Positions 55,507 through 64,000 of a DNA stretch of 64,000 bases are shown here, in pieces (within the stretch, counting starts at the first letter, position 1; each line of letters starts with the position of its first letter). This DNA comes from Algoriphagus sp. Y33 (GTDB lineage Bacteria > Bacteroidota > Bacteroidia > Cytophagales > Cyclobacteriaceae): NCBI RefSeq assembly GCF_014838715.1, contig NZ_CP061947.1, positions 930,001 to 994,000 on the forward strand. The letters run 5' to 3'. The position numbers and the translations under genes were made by a program. The notes under the pieces are model-generated. The model worked only from the letters and a program-made list of their open reading frames with translations, was not told where the DNA came from and did no database searches.

Positions 55507-56433
55507 ATGAAAAAAAAGAAAATCTCCTCCAGACTGCCTGTTCTAATGTAGCAGGTTTTGCGGAACTACTTGCCAAGTTTGAACAAAAAGTTGTTGTTGC
55601 CGGAAAAAGCAAAAGTACGCTGTCAAACTATGCGAGACGTCTGGCAAAACCGGCCATCCACTTCAACGAACTACCCACTGAAGTGGACCCTGACCGGGTC
55701 AACGATTACCTGCATCTGGTCAAACGGAGTCATCATACCCCTTCAGAGTCCTACTTTAAATTTACTGTTTATGCTCTAAGATTCGCATACCGCATCGAAG
55801 GGATGAAGGACAAACGGATCGAATTGCCTACCATCAAGCGGAGTAAGAAGCTTCCGGCCGTTCTCAGCCAGGAAGAAGTGCGAAAGCTTCTCAAAGCTCC
55901 CAAACTGCTCAAACACCACATCCTGATAGCCTTGCTTTACGGCTGTGGACTCCGCTGCTTTGAGGTCAGGAATCTCAGGATTGCCGACCTGGACTTTGAT
56001 CGAAAGATACTTCACGTTAAAGGATGGCAAAGGTAAAAAAGACCGATACGTTCCTTTAGCAGACATCCTGATCCGTGGAATTAAGACTTATCTGGAAGCT
56101 GAACAGCCCATTGAGTGGCTGTTCAACAGTAAAGGTGAACAGATCATCGGTCGTGCCGGGGGAGACTTTGACGGCCGTTACTCCCAGCGAGGGGTGCAGT
56201 GGGCGGTAAATGAAGCTAAAAAGAAAGCAGGGATTCTCAAACCTATGAACGTCCACACGCTCCGGCATACCTACGCTACCCACCTGCTAGAGGAAGGACT
56301 GGATATTCTGACCATTAAAGATCTGCTGGGACACGAATGCATCGACACCACCATGATCTATCTGCATGTCGCCCAGACAGAAAAATGCCGTGCCTTCAGT
56401 CCCCTGGACAGACTCTATCTGTCCAGAAAGTGA
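55507..56433 (+). pseudogene. tyrosine recombinase of an IS91-like element, frameshifted
   Basis: SAM-like N-terminal domain (AELLAKFEQKVVVAGKSKSTLSNYARRLAKP) and catalytic domain with Arg (YGCGLRCFEVRNLRI), HTLRHTYATHLLEEG (HxxR), LGHECIDTTMIYLHV (His and Tyr nucleophile). It starts at the ATG at 55507. The A8G run right after it (AAAAAAAAG) puts the body in the -1 frame, by programmed slippage or an indel. A single-base insertion near 56022 breaks the frame again in KDGKGKKDRY. It is found together with an IS91 transposase downstream, as in several Bacteroidota elements. Confidence 0.75.
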
Positions 56434-57549
56434 AAGCCCACTTTGAAGTGGCTCATGTATTTAGGCAACACTGGACTGAGGTAGAAAAGCATCCCCATAT
56501 TAACGGCTGGCAGCTACGGACACTCTCTGCCCTAAGACGCTGCCGAACTGCAGATCTCGGCGGACATGGATGCATGTACCGAATGCGGCACCATCCGAAT
56601 AAGCTACAATAGCTGCAGGAATAGACATTGCCCGAAGTGTCAGGGTAAAAACAGGGAGGACTGGATCGCCAAACGTGAAGCAGAACTGCTTCCTGTACCG
56701 TATTTTCATGTGGTATTTACTTTGCCGGATACCTTAAACCAACTGGCGTTGCATCAACCCAAGGTGGTTTATGATAGCTTGTTTGAAGCCGCCTGGCAGA
56801 CGGTGTCATGCTTTGCCAAAGACCCAAAGCATCTAGGTGCAAAAGCCGGGATGATTGCCATTCTACAGACATGGGGACAGACGGTGTCCCTTCATCCCCA
56901 TCTGCACTGCATCGTACCGGGAGGTGGGCTGACGAAAAAAGGAAAGTGGAAAACAGCCAAAAGCAAAGGCAAATATCTCTTTCCGGTGAAGGCTATGAGC
57001 AAGATATTCCGGGCCAAGTACGTAAAAGCACTAAAATCCAGAATCAATCCCGATAAGGAACTGATCAGTGCACTGTTCCAAAAAGAATGGGTTGTCTTCG
57101 CCAAACGGCCGTTCGGACATCCCAAAGCGGTGCTGGAATACCTAGGTAGATACACCCACAAGGTCGCCATCTCCAACCACCGTATTCTGGATATAGACGA
57201 ACAAAAAATCAACTTCAGTTACAAAGATTACCGTCAGGGAGCCCAGAAGCTGGAAATGACTCTGGATAATCTGGAGTTTATCAGAAGGTTTTCCATGCAC
57301 ATCTTACCCAAAGGATTGGTACGGATCCGGCACTTTGGCATTCTTGGAAGTTCGGCCAAAGCAGTGAGCATTCCACTGATCCATCAGGAACTTGGAAGTC
57401 TTCCACCTGAAAAGGAAAAAAGAGTTTTGGAAACCTACAATCCAAGGTATTGTGCTTGCTGTGACAAAGAATCCATTATCAGCATACAGCGGATCCCCAA
57501 ACGAGGACCACCAAAAAGCAAATACCTTCCTAAGAAAGCCACTTTTTAA
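56430..57549 (+). mobile_element. IS91-family transposase (N-terminus frameshifted)
   Basis: The Y2-type rolling-circle transposase reads well from the ATG at 56566 (MDACTECGTIRISYNSCRNRHCPKCQ, zinc-finger cysteines) to KSKYLPKKATF. It carries YFHVVFTLPDTL, HLHCIVPGGGL and YLGRYTHKVAISNHRI. Upstream, another frame from 56430 encodes the usual start (AHVFRQHWTEVEKHPHINGWQLRTL). A 2-base loss at about 56560 separates the two. So the element is probably inactive or needs the internal ATG. Confidence 0.8.
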
Positions 57550-57891
57550 ATCCCAAAATGCTTGGGTCTGGATAGCCATGCCCTACTCATAAAAAATTCC
57601 ATTCAAAACAGGGCTGGAAGGGAATATGAATTATAAAAAATCAAACTTTTGAAGACAGAAGGGAAGCTGACATCCCATTTTTAGGTCAATTTCATTTACA
57701 ATAACACCTGAAAAACCTTACTCAATCCCCATAAGAACCTTTCTGGTTCCGTGCAACAGCGGTTTCATTGTTCGTGCTACGCACGCAACGAAAACCTAGT
57801 TGAAAGTGGCTGTGGCTTTCAGTCGTCCGTTGTCAGCCGTGTCTGGTTACGCTTCTTATCTACTGAAAAAATAAAAAGAGGAGAAGGAAAA
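57550..57891. other. gene-free stretch right of the IS91-like element
   Basis: Likely contains the element's right end, but the border is not visible. Includes a small hairpin GAACC TTTCT GGTTC (about 57735) and the long hairpin at 57754-57802. Confidence 0.5.
57754..57802. repeat. long hairpin with GAAAACCTAGTTG end
   Basis: CAACAGCGGTTTCATTG / CAACGAAAACCTAGTTG continuing into CGTGC TAC GCACG: nearly the whole 49 bases pair. Related to 43297-43336. Confidence 0.6.
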
Positions 57892-58461
57892 TTAACGGAT
57901 ATTTTTCCTAATTCTGCTCAACGAAGATTGCGTAACCCCCAAGTAGGACGCCAAATAGGAAAGCGGAATACGATTGGCAAGTTGCGGGTATTTCTCTATA
58001 AACGCCAAGTAGCGGGTTGTGGCATCTTCCGAAACCAAGGGACTTCTTCTCTCTATCTTTTGTATTAATGATTTTTTGACTATTTTATTTACAATACTTT
58101 CCCAACTAACAATGGTATTGGCAATTTCTTCCCAATTTTGTTTGGGAAATACAATTAGTTTGCAGTCCGTCACAGCTTGCACATATCCTGAAGAAGGAAT
58201 TTTGTTATCAAAGCTGTCCAGGTCTACAACAAAATTGTTTTCGTTTATAAAATACTTGGTGATTTCTTCGCCTTTGTTGTTGTAATAGCAAACCCGAAGA
58301 ATGCCGTCCAAAATGAACCCAACTTGTTTCGCAATTTTGCCTGCTTCTGAAAAATAGTCTTCTTTGCGAAGTGTTAATTCCGTTGACTTGCTTGAAATGA
58401 AGTCAATTTGCTGTTTGTTTAAATTTCCGAATTGTAATAAATAATTGAAAAGTGCTTCCAT
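57892..58461 (-). CDS. Crp/Fnr-family transcriptional regulator (copy 2)
   Basis: A 189-residue protein very similar to copy 1 (45814-46386) over its whole length: MEALFNYLLQFGNLNKQQ, RVCYYNNKGEEITKYFINENNFVVDLDSF, IPLSYLASYLGVTQSSLSRIRKN. No cysteines of the FNR type. It is 4 bases downstream of a deleted SDR gene, so here the order regulator-enzyme is reversed. Confidence 0.88.
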   Translation of the reverse strand: MEALFNYLLQFGNLNKQQIDFISSKSTELTLRKEDYFSEAGKIAKQVGFILDGILRVCYYNNKGEEITKYFINENNFVVDLDSFDNKIPSSGYVQAVTDCKLIVFPKQNWEEIANTIVSWESIVNKIVKKSLIQKIERRSPLVSEDATTRYLAFIEKYPQLANRIPLSYLASYLGVTQSSLSRIRKNIR

Positions 58462-58465
58462 AGTT

Positions 58466-59050
58466 TTATTTCATTTGGCTCATTATCATTTTGTCAAATA
58501 GTTTATCCGACAAAATTTTTCTGAAAAATAACATCATTTTTGCTCCCGAAGCACCAACATACCTTGTTTTCGGATGAGTTGCTTCAATGCCTTGTTTGAC
58601 AAGCTTTGCAATGACAATTGGGTCGGCAGCATTTTTCTCTACTTTTGCATACATATTGATTACGCCTTTCGCCAAAGAACTATACTCGGAATTCCCCGAA
58701 ACTCTTGTCATATATTCAGTTCCAAGTCCTGTCATTTCAGATTTTGTGCCGCCTGGCTCAATTACTATTACATCAATTCCAAAGGATTTTACTTCTTTGC
58801 GAAGTGCATCACTCAATCCTTCGATGGCAAATTTGCTTGCGTGATACCATACGCCCATTGGCAAGGTAACTTTACCACCAACCGATGAAATGTTTACAAT
58901 TTTACCATAGTTGTTTTTTCGCATAGTGGGCAGTGCCAATTGTATTAAACGTGCTGCACCGTCAACGTTATAACCGTTTTGTGCTAAATAAATTGCTGTT
59001 GCTTTTCCAATTCCTGCCGAAGCACCTGTTACTAAGACTGTCTTTGCCAT
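58466..59050 (-). CDS. SDR-family oxidoreductase with large in-frame deletion
   Basis: A 194-residue protein. The N-terminal Rossmann loop (VLVTGASAGIGKATAIYLAQNGYNV) joins directly to the middle of the fold (DGAARLIQLALPTMRKNNYGKIVNISSVGG, then YHASKFAIEGLSDALR). About 80 residues with the NNAG motif are missing. Family members carry GAAR once after GYxV and again before LIQ, so the loss probably arose between the two. The YxxxK is present but cofactor binding is likely lost. Confidence 0.7.
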   Translation of the reverse strand: MAKTVLVTGASAGIGKATAIYLAQNGYNVDGAARLIQLALPTMRKNNYGKIVNISSVGGKVTLPMGVWYHASKFAIEGLSDALRKEVKSFGIDVIVIEPGGTKSEMTGLGTEYMTRVSGNSEYSSLAKGVINMYAKVEKNAADPIVIAKLVKQGIEATHPKTRYVGASGAKMMLFFRKILSDKLFDKMIMSQMK

Positions 59051-59108
59051 TTTTTATTTTTTTTAAATTATTGATGGTGCAAAATTGGCTCAATAAAAAA
59101 TGGAATTA

Positions 59109-59124
59109 TTTGTCATTTGGCAAA
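59109..59124. promoter_or_regulatory. palindromic operator-like site upstream of SDR 2
   Basis: TTTGTCATTTGGCAAA; one base different from the site at 45789-45804 and at nearly the same distance from the SDR start. Confidence 0.65.
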
Positions 59125-59230
59125 AAGTGAGTTTTGCGTGGTGGGGTGAGCTTAGCTCTATTGTCATTTAAAATTTTGCTGTTTCAATTGGTCGGGTTCT
59201 GCTGTTGGTTGGGGTAGCCCTGCCATTGCC

Positions 59231-59363
59231 ACTAACGGTTCGGGGCTTGGCGAAGTGCGGGACTTTTAGCACTACACTTCAATCGAAGCACCGAAATTCA
59301 AATTTAGCAATAATGTTCATACGAAACACTTCACCCCGCATTTCACCAAGCCCTTGTTAGCGG
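59231..59363. repeat. attC-like imperfect inverted repeat
   Basis: ACTAACGGTT...GGGCTTGGCGAAGTGCGGG and CCCGCATTTCACCAAGCCC...GTTAGCGG enclose about 70 bases. CTAAC/GTTAG at the outer ends and inner GGGCTTGG/CCAAGCCC are the layout of integron attC R and L boxes. It lies after the 3' end of the TolC-like gene (minus strand). Confidence 0.6.
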
Positions 59364-59554
59364 CTGTGGTTCTGCGTGGTCTGTCGTTGTCAGCGTTGTT
59401 GTGTATGTTGGGTTGTGTGTCGGGAAAAATTTAAAAAAAAGGGAAGGAAAAATTTTATATCGTGTCGGAAAAGGGGCAAGCTCTTTTGCAAGTTTTGGTT
59501 GTGTGTCGGCTTGTGCGACTTGCAAATGTGCTTGTCCCTGTGTGTCGGCAGTTT

Positions 59555-60904
59555 CTATTTCCGCCCCGTTACCTGCAAATAAGTAGTAACTGCCAATTTA
59601 TATTGCGTTTGTGCTTCTGTCAGTTTATCGGCTGTTTCGGTTACTAATGCTTGTGCTTCCAACAAATCGGATAGGGTTACTACACCGCTATTGTAGCCTG
59701 TTTGGCTTACTTTTAAATTTTCTTCCGCTTGTATGGTTGTTTCTTTCATAATGGCTATTTGCTTCCACGCTTCGTTTACGTCTGTCCAAGCCTTTTCCAT
59801 TTGCAGGTTTAATAAACCTTTGGTGTCTTTAAATGTGTTTTCTGCAATCCGTTGTTTTATTTTCTGCTCTTTAATGGCATAGCTACCGCCCCACCAATCG
59901 GATATTGGAATAGAAAGGGAAACATAAGCTAATCCATTAGTAATATTGTTCGCTCCTTTTTCCAACATATTGATATGATAACCTGCCAATCCAACTGCAA
60001 CGGTGGGCATATAGTCACCTGTTTTCATTTTAGTTTGTAATTGTGTGGCTTCTACCGATTTTTCCAACAACTGATATTCCGTTCTACCGCTTAATGCCGT
60101 TTGGTTATCGGTGTAATATTGATTGGGGCTTTGGCTTACATCAATTACTTCCTGTAATATCAATGTGCTGTCATACGGTATTCCTATGGTTTGGCAGAAT
60201 TGCATTGTGGCTAATTTCTTTCCATTGAGCAATTTATTTTTATTCGCTTCTAATTCACTTTGCTTTATTTGAACTTTCAGCACATCGTTTTTAATAATCA
60301 AACCCGATTTAAAAGCATCATCTACCTGTTTGCGAATGTCTTTTAATAAAAGTTCGTATTTTTCAAGCGTTTTTTGTTTTTCCTGCAAGGAAATCAGTTG
60401 CCAATATTGTTGTTCGGTTTTAAGCAACACATCATTTTCGGTTAGTTGTTGTTGCTTTTCTTTCACATCTACATTAAGGGCTGCCAATTTGTTGCCTGTG
60501 GTTATTTTGCCACCTGCATATATGGGTTGTGCAATGTTCAAAACACCTATTGCTGTTCGCTGCATCATACTTAATTCCATTCCGGGGAAATAGGCAAACT
60601 GCGTTGCTGTGGGCAAGTTGGCAGGATTGCCATCATATACAGGCAGGTTGCCACCTCCCATTTTGTATTCAATTAGTGGATTGATTGCCTGAAATCCGAA
60701 CACATTGGCACTCACTTTCGGGAAATAGTTGGTGTAAGCATTTTTCTTTACCTGCTGTGCTGCTTCTACTTCCAACGAACTGTTTTGTAATGCTTTGTTA
60801 TTCTTCAGCGCAAGTGTTTTGCTTTCTTCCAACGTTAATGTTGTCTGGCTGTATGCTGTTGCCGAAAATATGATAACAACAGCTATTGTGATTATTTTTC
60901 TCAT
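59555..60904 (-). CDS. TolC-like outer-membrane efflux protein
   Basis: A 449-residue protein with signal peptide (FSATAYSQ). Two OEP repeats: LTLEESKTLALKNNKALQNSSLEVEAAQQ and the second starting at about residue 230, with long coiled-coil helices (EENLKVSQTGYNSGVVTLSDLLEAQALVTETADKLTEAQTQYKLA). A trimer forms the exit duct for the RND pump encoded upstream. Last gene in the operon; 2 bases separate it from the patatin gene. Confidence 0.9.
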   Translation of the reverse strand: MRKIITIAVVIIFSATAYSQTTLTLEESKTLALKNNKALQNSSLEVEAAQQVKKNAYTNYFPKVSANVFGFQAINPLIEYKMGGGNLPVYDGNPANLPTATQFAYFPGMELSMMQRTAIGVLNIAQPIYAGGKITTGNKLAALNVDVKEKQQQLTENDVLLKTEQQYWQLISLQEKQKTLEKYELLLKDIRKQVDDAFKSGLIIKNDVLKVQIKQSELEANKNKLLNGKKLATMQFCQTIGIPYDSTLILQEVIDVSQSPNQYYTDNQTALSGRTEYQLLEKSVEATQLQTKMKTGDYMPTVAVGLAGYHINMLEKGANNITNGLAYVSLSIPISDWWGGSYAIKEQKIKQRIAENTFKDTKGLLNLQMEKAWTDVNEAWKQIAIMKETTIQAEENLKVSQTGYNSGVVTLSDLLEAQALVTETADKLTEAQTQYKLAVTTYLQVTGRK

Positions 60905-60906
60905 TG

Positions 60907-61686
60907 TTACATTTTCTTTTTAATTGTTAGTAATTCTTTTTCAAATGTTTGGGCATATTCATAACCGAACTGGTAAATTTCGTCTGATTTATTGGTGTCG
61001 AATGTGCCAAAGCGATTGATTTCATCGGGTTGCATATATACATCACAGTTACTACTGGCATCTGCTTTTATACTTGACGTAGTAATGCGAATAATTCTGC
61101 CTACTATTTCCTTATAACCCAATCTGCCTTCTGCCTTGTTAATGGGATTGATATTAATTCCTATACTTTTATTACAGGTTGCTTTTATCTGTTCTACGGG
61201 AAAATTGTTCAGTAAGCCTCCATCACACAGATAGGTGTCTTCTCTGTACAATACAGGTTGGAAAACCAATGGAAAACAACAGGAAGCTTTTACTGCAAAA
61301 GACAATGACCCCTGATTGAATATCAAAGATTTAGCATTTGTTAAATCGGTAACGGAAACATATAACGGAACTTTTAAGGCTTCAAAACTGTCGTGGGGGA
61401 TGTACTTTTTTATAATTTTTTCAAATATATCCGTGCTGAATATTCCACCGTTCCTTGCTGATATATCAGAATAGCTGAAGAATTTTTCCTCTTTGGCGAA
61501 GCTGAAAATTTCAAGTGGTGTATAACCCTCAGCGACAAATGCCCCTACCAATGCTCCTGCACTTGCTCCTGAAACCGCATCTAACTCGATTTCCAGTTCT
61601 TTCAGATATTGCAAGACACCTAAATGTGCAATACCTCTGAACCCACCACCAGAGAGTGTAATTCCTATTTTATTGTTCACTATCAT
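60907..61686 (-). CDS. patatin-like phospholipase
   Basis: A 259-residue patatin-fold hydrolase: GGGFRG oxyanion motif (LSGGGFRGIAHLGVLQYL), nucleophile Ser in GASAGAL and the catalytic Asp in LCDGGLLNNFP. No signal peptide, so it is cytoplasmic or membrane-associated. Sits tightly between RND pump and TolC-like gene, which is unusual for an efflux operon and suggests lipid or detergent substrates. Confidence 0.88.
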   Translation of the reverse strand: MIVNNKIGITLSGGGFRGIAHLGVLQYLKELEIELDAVSGASAGALVGAFVAEGYTPLEIFSFAKEEKFFSYSDISARNGGIFSTDIFEKIIKKYIPHDSFEALKVPLYVSVTDLTNAKSLIFNQGSLSFAVKASCCFPLVFQPVLYREDTYLCDGGLLNNFPVEQIKATCNKSIGININPINKAEGRLGYKEIVGRIIRITTSSIKADASSNCDVYMQPDEINRFGTFDTNKSDEIYQFGYEYAQTFEKELLTIKKKM

Positions 61687-61697
61687 CCCTTAAATTT

Positions 61698-64000
61698 TTA
61701 CGTGTAATTCTTTTTTAATAATTGATTGTATAGTACAGGTATCATATACAGCGTGAGTATCATCGATACCAACAACCCGAAACAAACCACCGCTCCAAGA
61801 GGCCCCCAAAGGGTAGAGCCGCTTACTATCATTGGCACAACGCCAACTGCTGCCGCAAATGATGTTAGGAAAATGGGTCGCATTCTGCGTTTACCTGCGG
61901 CTATGGCTGCATTGGAAGGCAACATTCCGTTTTTACTTCTTAATTCTTCTGCATAATCAATCAGGATAATACCGTTGCGGACAACAATACCCATAAGGCT
62001 CATAATGCCTAAAAAAGAAGTTAAACCAAACGGATAACCTGTAATGACCAATCCTAATGCTGCACCCAAAAAACTCAACGGCATTGTCATCATTACCAAG
62101 AAAACCAATTTTGGATTTTTGAATTGAAACAACAGGATAAAGAAGATAAGCAACACACCTGCAAACAACGCTTTAGCCAATGGGATATAGTTTTCTACTT
62201 CGCTTTCTTCTTCGCCTCCATACGATAAGGTTGTTTGCTCTGACTTGGATATTTTTTTGATTTCTGTTTTTAAATCGGACAACACTTTATAAGGCAATAC
62301 ACCACGTTTCACATCAGCACGAACGGTAATTGTTCTTGTGCCGTTTCTACGGATAATTTGCCCCTCGCTCCAATCGTTGGTAATGCTTGTTGCTATTTGT
62401 CTTACAGGAACGGTTGCCCCTGTTAATGGCGATGTTACATTTTGATTGGCAATGTCGTCAAAACTGTTTTTTTGATTGGGTTCGTTCATCAGTTTTATGC
62501 TTACAGGATAATCGCCCTCCCATATTGTACCGATTGGTAAGCCCGACAAACCTGCTGCTAATGATGTGGCTACTACGCCTTTGGTTAAACCTAATCGGTT
62601 AGCGATTTCATCGTTTATCTGAACGCTTACGCCTTGTCGTTGATTGAGGTAATCGGTTCTTGCCCAAATAATGTTTTCGTTCTTTTCCATTATGGTTTTT
62701 ACCTGCTGTGCCAATGTTTTAATGCTATCTAAATTATCCCCACTGATACGCACTTCAATCGGTGCGGTGGTACTCAACAGGTCTAATTGTTTCATTCGCA
62801 CATAAGCATTCGGAAAAAGATTTCTGTAATTACTTTCATATTCGTTCAAAATGGCAAGTGCATCATCAGCCGTTTGCGTATTGACAACCAACTGAGCATA
62901 ATTTTTTGAGGGAAAATTAGGTGCATAAGTGGTGTGGAAACGTGGCGAACTTGTACCAACAAATGCAGCTACATTTACAACTCGTTTGTCTTTCATCAGC
63001 ATTTGTTCCAAACTGTCGGAAACAAAAGCGGTTTGCTCTAAAGTACTTCCCTCCGGCAAATATATTTCAACGGCAAATTGATTTCTATCCACTTTCGGAA
63101 ATAACTGACGTGGCACTAATGCAAGAATGGCAACGCCTAACGCTATTGAAACAACACCTATCAGGATAGTGATTTTGGGAAGACGAAAAGCCCATTCCAA
63201 TGTACGGTCATACACTGCCTGTACACTGTCCAACAATGATTTTTTCTTCTTTTTACCTTCTTCTTTTTTAATTCCCTTTTTGATAAATACATAGCTCATA
63301 TAGGGAACAAGCAAACAAGCTATAAGCAACGAAGCAATTAATGCTACACCGATTGTGATAGGCAACGAACCTACAAAGTCGCCTACCATTCCGTCAAGGA
63401 AAAACACCATTGGAACGTAAGTAGCTATGATAGCCATTGTTGCGGAAAATACAGGGACAAACAATTCTTTGGCACTTTTCCAAGCGGCATTCCAAGGGGT
63501 TTCCTTGTGGTCTAATTTTTCAATATGTCCGTCTAAAACCACAATGGCATTGTCCACTACCATACCCAATACCACAATTAAACCTGCCAATGAAACGGTG
63601 TGCAGCTCTACGCCCAACGCATATAAAATACCTATGGTTATGAAAATTGAAATTGGAATGGTTGCCCCTGCAACTGCTGCCACACGAAAAGGTAACAACA
63701 ACATTGTTACAATAATTACTGCAAGAATGGCAATGGCAAATTCCTTTAAAAAGTGCGTAATGGAATGCCCAACCGCTTGCGGCATATCGGCTATTTTTGC
63801 TACCTGCACATCGGGCGAAATTTTACCTTTTAATGTTTGTAAAGTTTCATCTACGGTTTTACCAAAAGCAACAATGTTGTTGCCAGGTTGCATTTCCAAT
63901 GAAATCAGCAGACTGGTTGTGCCGTTGTTTTTAATGTAAGCATCGGGCTTTGGATATTCCCTTACTACACGGGCTACATCTTTTACACGGATAACATTAC
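61698..64000 (-). CDS. RND-family efflux pump, HAE1/CusA type (N-terminus outside window)
   Basis: The frame is open through the right edge; about 767 residues are visible, beginning VIRVKDVARVVREYPKPDAYIKNNG. Several membrane helices (FAIAILAVIIVTMLLLPF, GLIVVLGMVVDNAIVVLDG with the acidic proton relay), periplasmic loops and the second half with FLGIMSLMGIVVRNGIILIDYAEELR are seen. It pumps small molecules or metal ions using the proton gradient. The helix IVVLGMVVDNAIVV matches multidrug (HAE1) pumps. The adaptor gene is expected to the right. Confidence 0.92.
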   Translation of the reverse strand, partial: NVIRVKDVARVVREYPKPDAYIKNNGTTSLLISLEMQPGNNIVAFGKTVDETLQTLKGKISPDVQVAKIADMPQAVGHSITHFLKEFAIAILAVIIVTMLLLPFRVAAVAGATIPISIFITIGILYALGVELHTVSLAGLIVVLGMVVDNAIVVLDGHIEKLDHKETPWNAAWKSAKELFVPVFSATMAIIATYVPMVFFLDGMVGDFVGSLPITIGVALIASLLIACLLVPYMSYVFIKKGIKKEEGKKKKKSLLDSVQAVYDRTLEWAFRLPKITILIGVVSIALGVAILALVPRQLFPKVDRNQFAVEIYLPEGSTLEQTAFVSDSLEQMLMKDKRVVNVAAFVGTSSPRFHTTYAPNFPSKNYAQLVVNTQTADDALAILNEYESNYRNLFPNAYVRMKQLDLLSTTAPIEVRISGDNLDSIKTLAQQVKTIMEKNENIIWARTDYLNQRQGVSVQINDEIANRLGLTKGVVATSLAAGLSGLPIGTIWEGDYPVSIKLMNEPNQKNSFDDIANQNVTSPLTGATVPVRQIATSITNDWSEGQIIRRNGTRTITVRADVKRGVLPYKVLSDLKTEIKKISKSEQTTLSYGGEEESEVENYIPLAKALFAGVLLIFFILLFQFKNPKLVFLVMMTMPLSFLGAALGLVITGYPFGLTSFLGIMSLMGIVVRNGIILIDYAEELRSKNGMLPSNAAIAAGKRRMRPIFLTSFAAAVGVVPMIVSGSTLWGPLGAVVCFGLLVSMILTLYMIPVLYNQLLKKNYT

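Larger units (their letters stand above)
59051..59554. other. 504-base gene-free stretch between efflux operon and accessory region
   Basis: Contains the SDR operator-like palindrome, the attC-like repeat and, to its right, GT-rich sequence without a believable frame. Confidence 0.5.

Noticed and set aside
59376..59647. Small Cys-rich plus-strand frames after the attC-like repeat
   Set aside because: Three overlapping frames of similar length with no start signals; composition is due to GT-rich sequence and the antisense of the TolC-like gene.

Overview
The window looks like chromosome from a member of the phylum Bacteroidota, most likely order Cytophagales (Cyclobacteriaceae/Algoriphagus-like). 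This is inferred from gene families typical of that group: the Bacteroidota-type LptE, DUF3822 next to coaD, a DUF1573 secreted protein, an Rhs protein with a DUF6443-like start, a sigma-54 activator between miaB and lptE, and a SecG with a long acidic tail. It is also inferred from the general lack of Shine-Dalgarno sequences. No rRNA, tRNA or CRISPR array was seen.

Region 1 (1-17350, + strand) is an Rhs/YD-repeat polymorphic-toxin locus. It has the 3' end of a large YD-repeat protein, a small secreted protein and one complete Rhs protein (2265-6845) ending in a metallopeptidase toxin domain. Five silent 'tips' follow. Each repeats part of the Rhs core, carries a different C-terminal toxin and is followed by a candidate immunity gene. 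The toxins include two HExxH metallopeptidases, a colicin-E3-like rRNase, a possible GIY-YIG/URI-like nuclease and two I cannot name. The silent tips carry hairpin mini-elements at the same core positions, whereas the complete gene carries none. Two lipoprotein immunity candidates and one membrane-anchored candidate suggest that some toxins act in the periplasm.

Region 2 (17549-42737) is ordinary core chromosome: a DbpA-like helicase, acetyltransferases, an amidohydrolase, an S10-like peptidase, groES-groEL, a compact minus-strand run (miaB, sigma-54 activator, lptE, conserved protein, secG), dinB-pabB, a YceI lipoprotein, a gamma carbonic anhydrase, pyrE, NUDIX proteins, coaD-DUF3822, a RecD-like helicase and a DUF1573 protein.

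Region 3 (42738-59555) is accessory. It is mainly single minus-strand genes separated by palindromic spacers, some of which resemble integron attC sites. It holds an HxlR/azoreductase divergent pair with three 18-bp tandem operator-like repeats, two Crp-family/SDR modules sharing a palindromic operator-like site, a third Crp-family gene, a YafY-type regulator, an M1 peptidase and a HigBA-like toxin-antitoxin pair. It also holds debris: a deleted Fic gene, a truncated DoxX gene, an SDR with a large in-frame deletion, remnants of a group II intron whose domain V contains a palindromic repeat, and a decayed IS91-like element with its own tyrosine recombinase.

Region 4 (59555-64000, - strand) is an efflux operon: RND pump (running off the right edge), patatin-like lipase, TolC-like outer-membrane protein.
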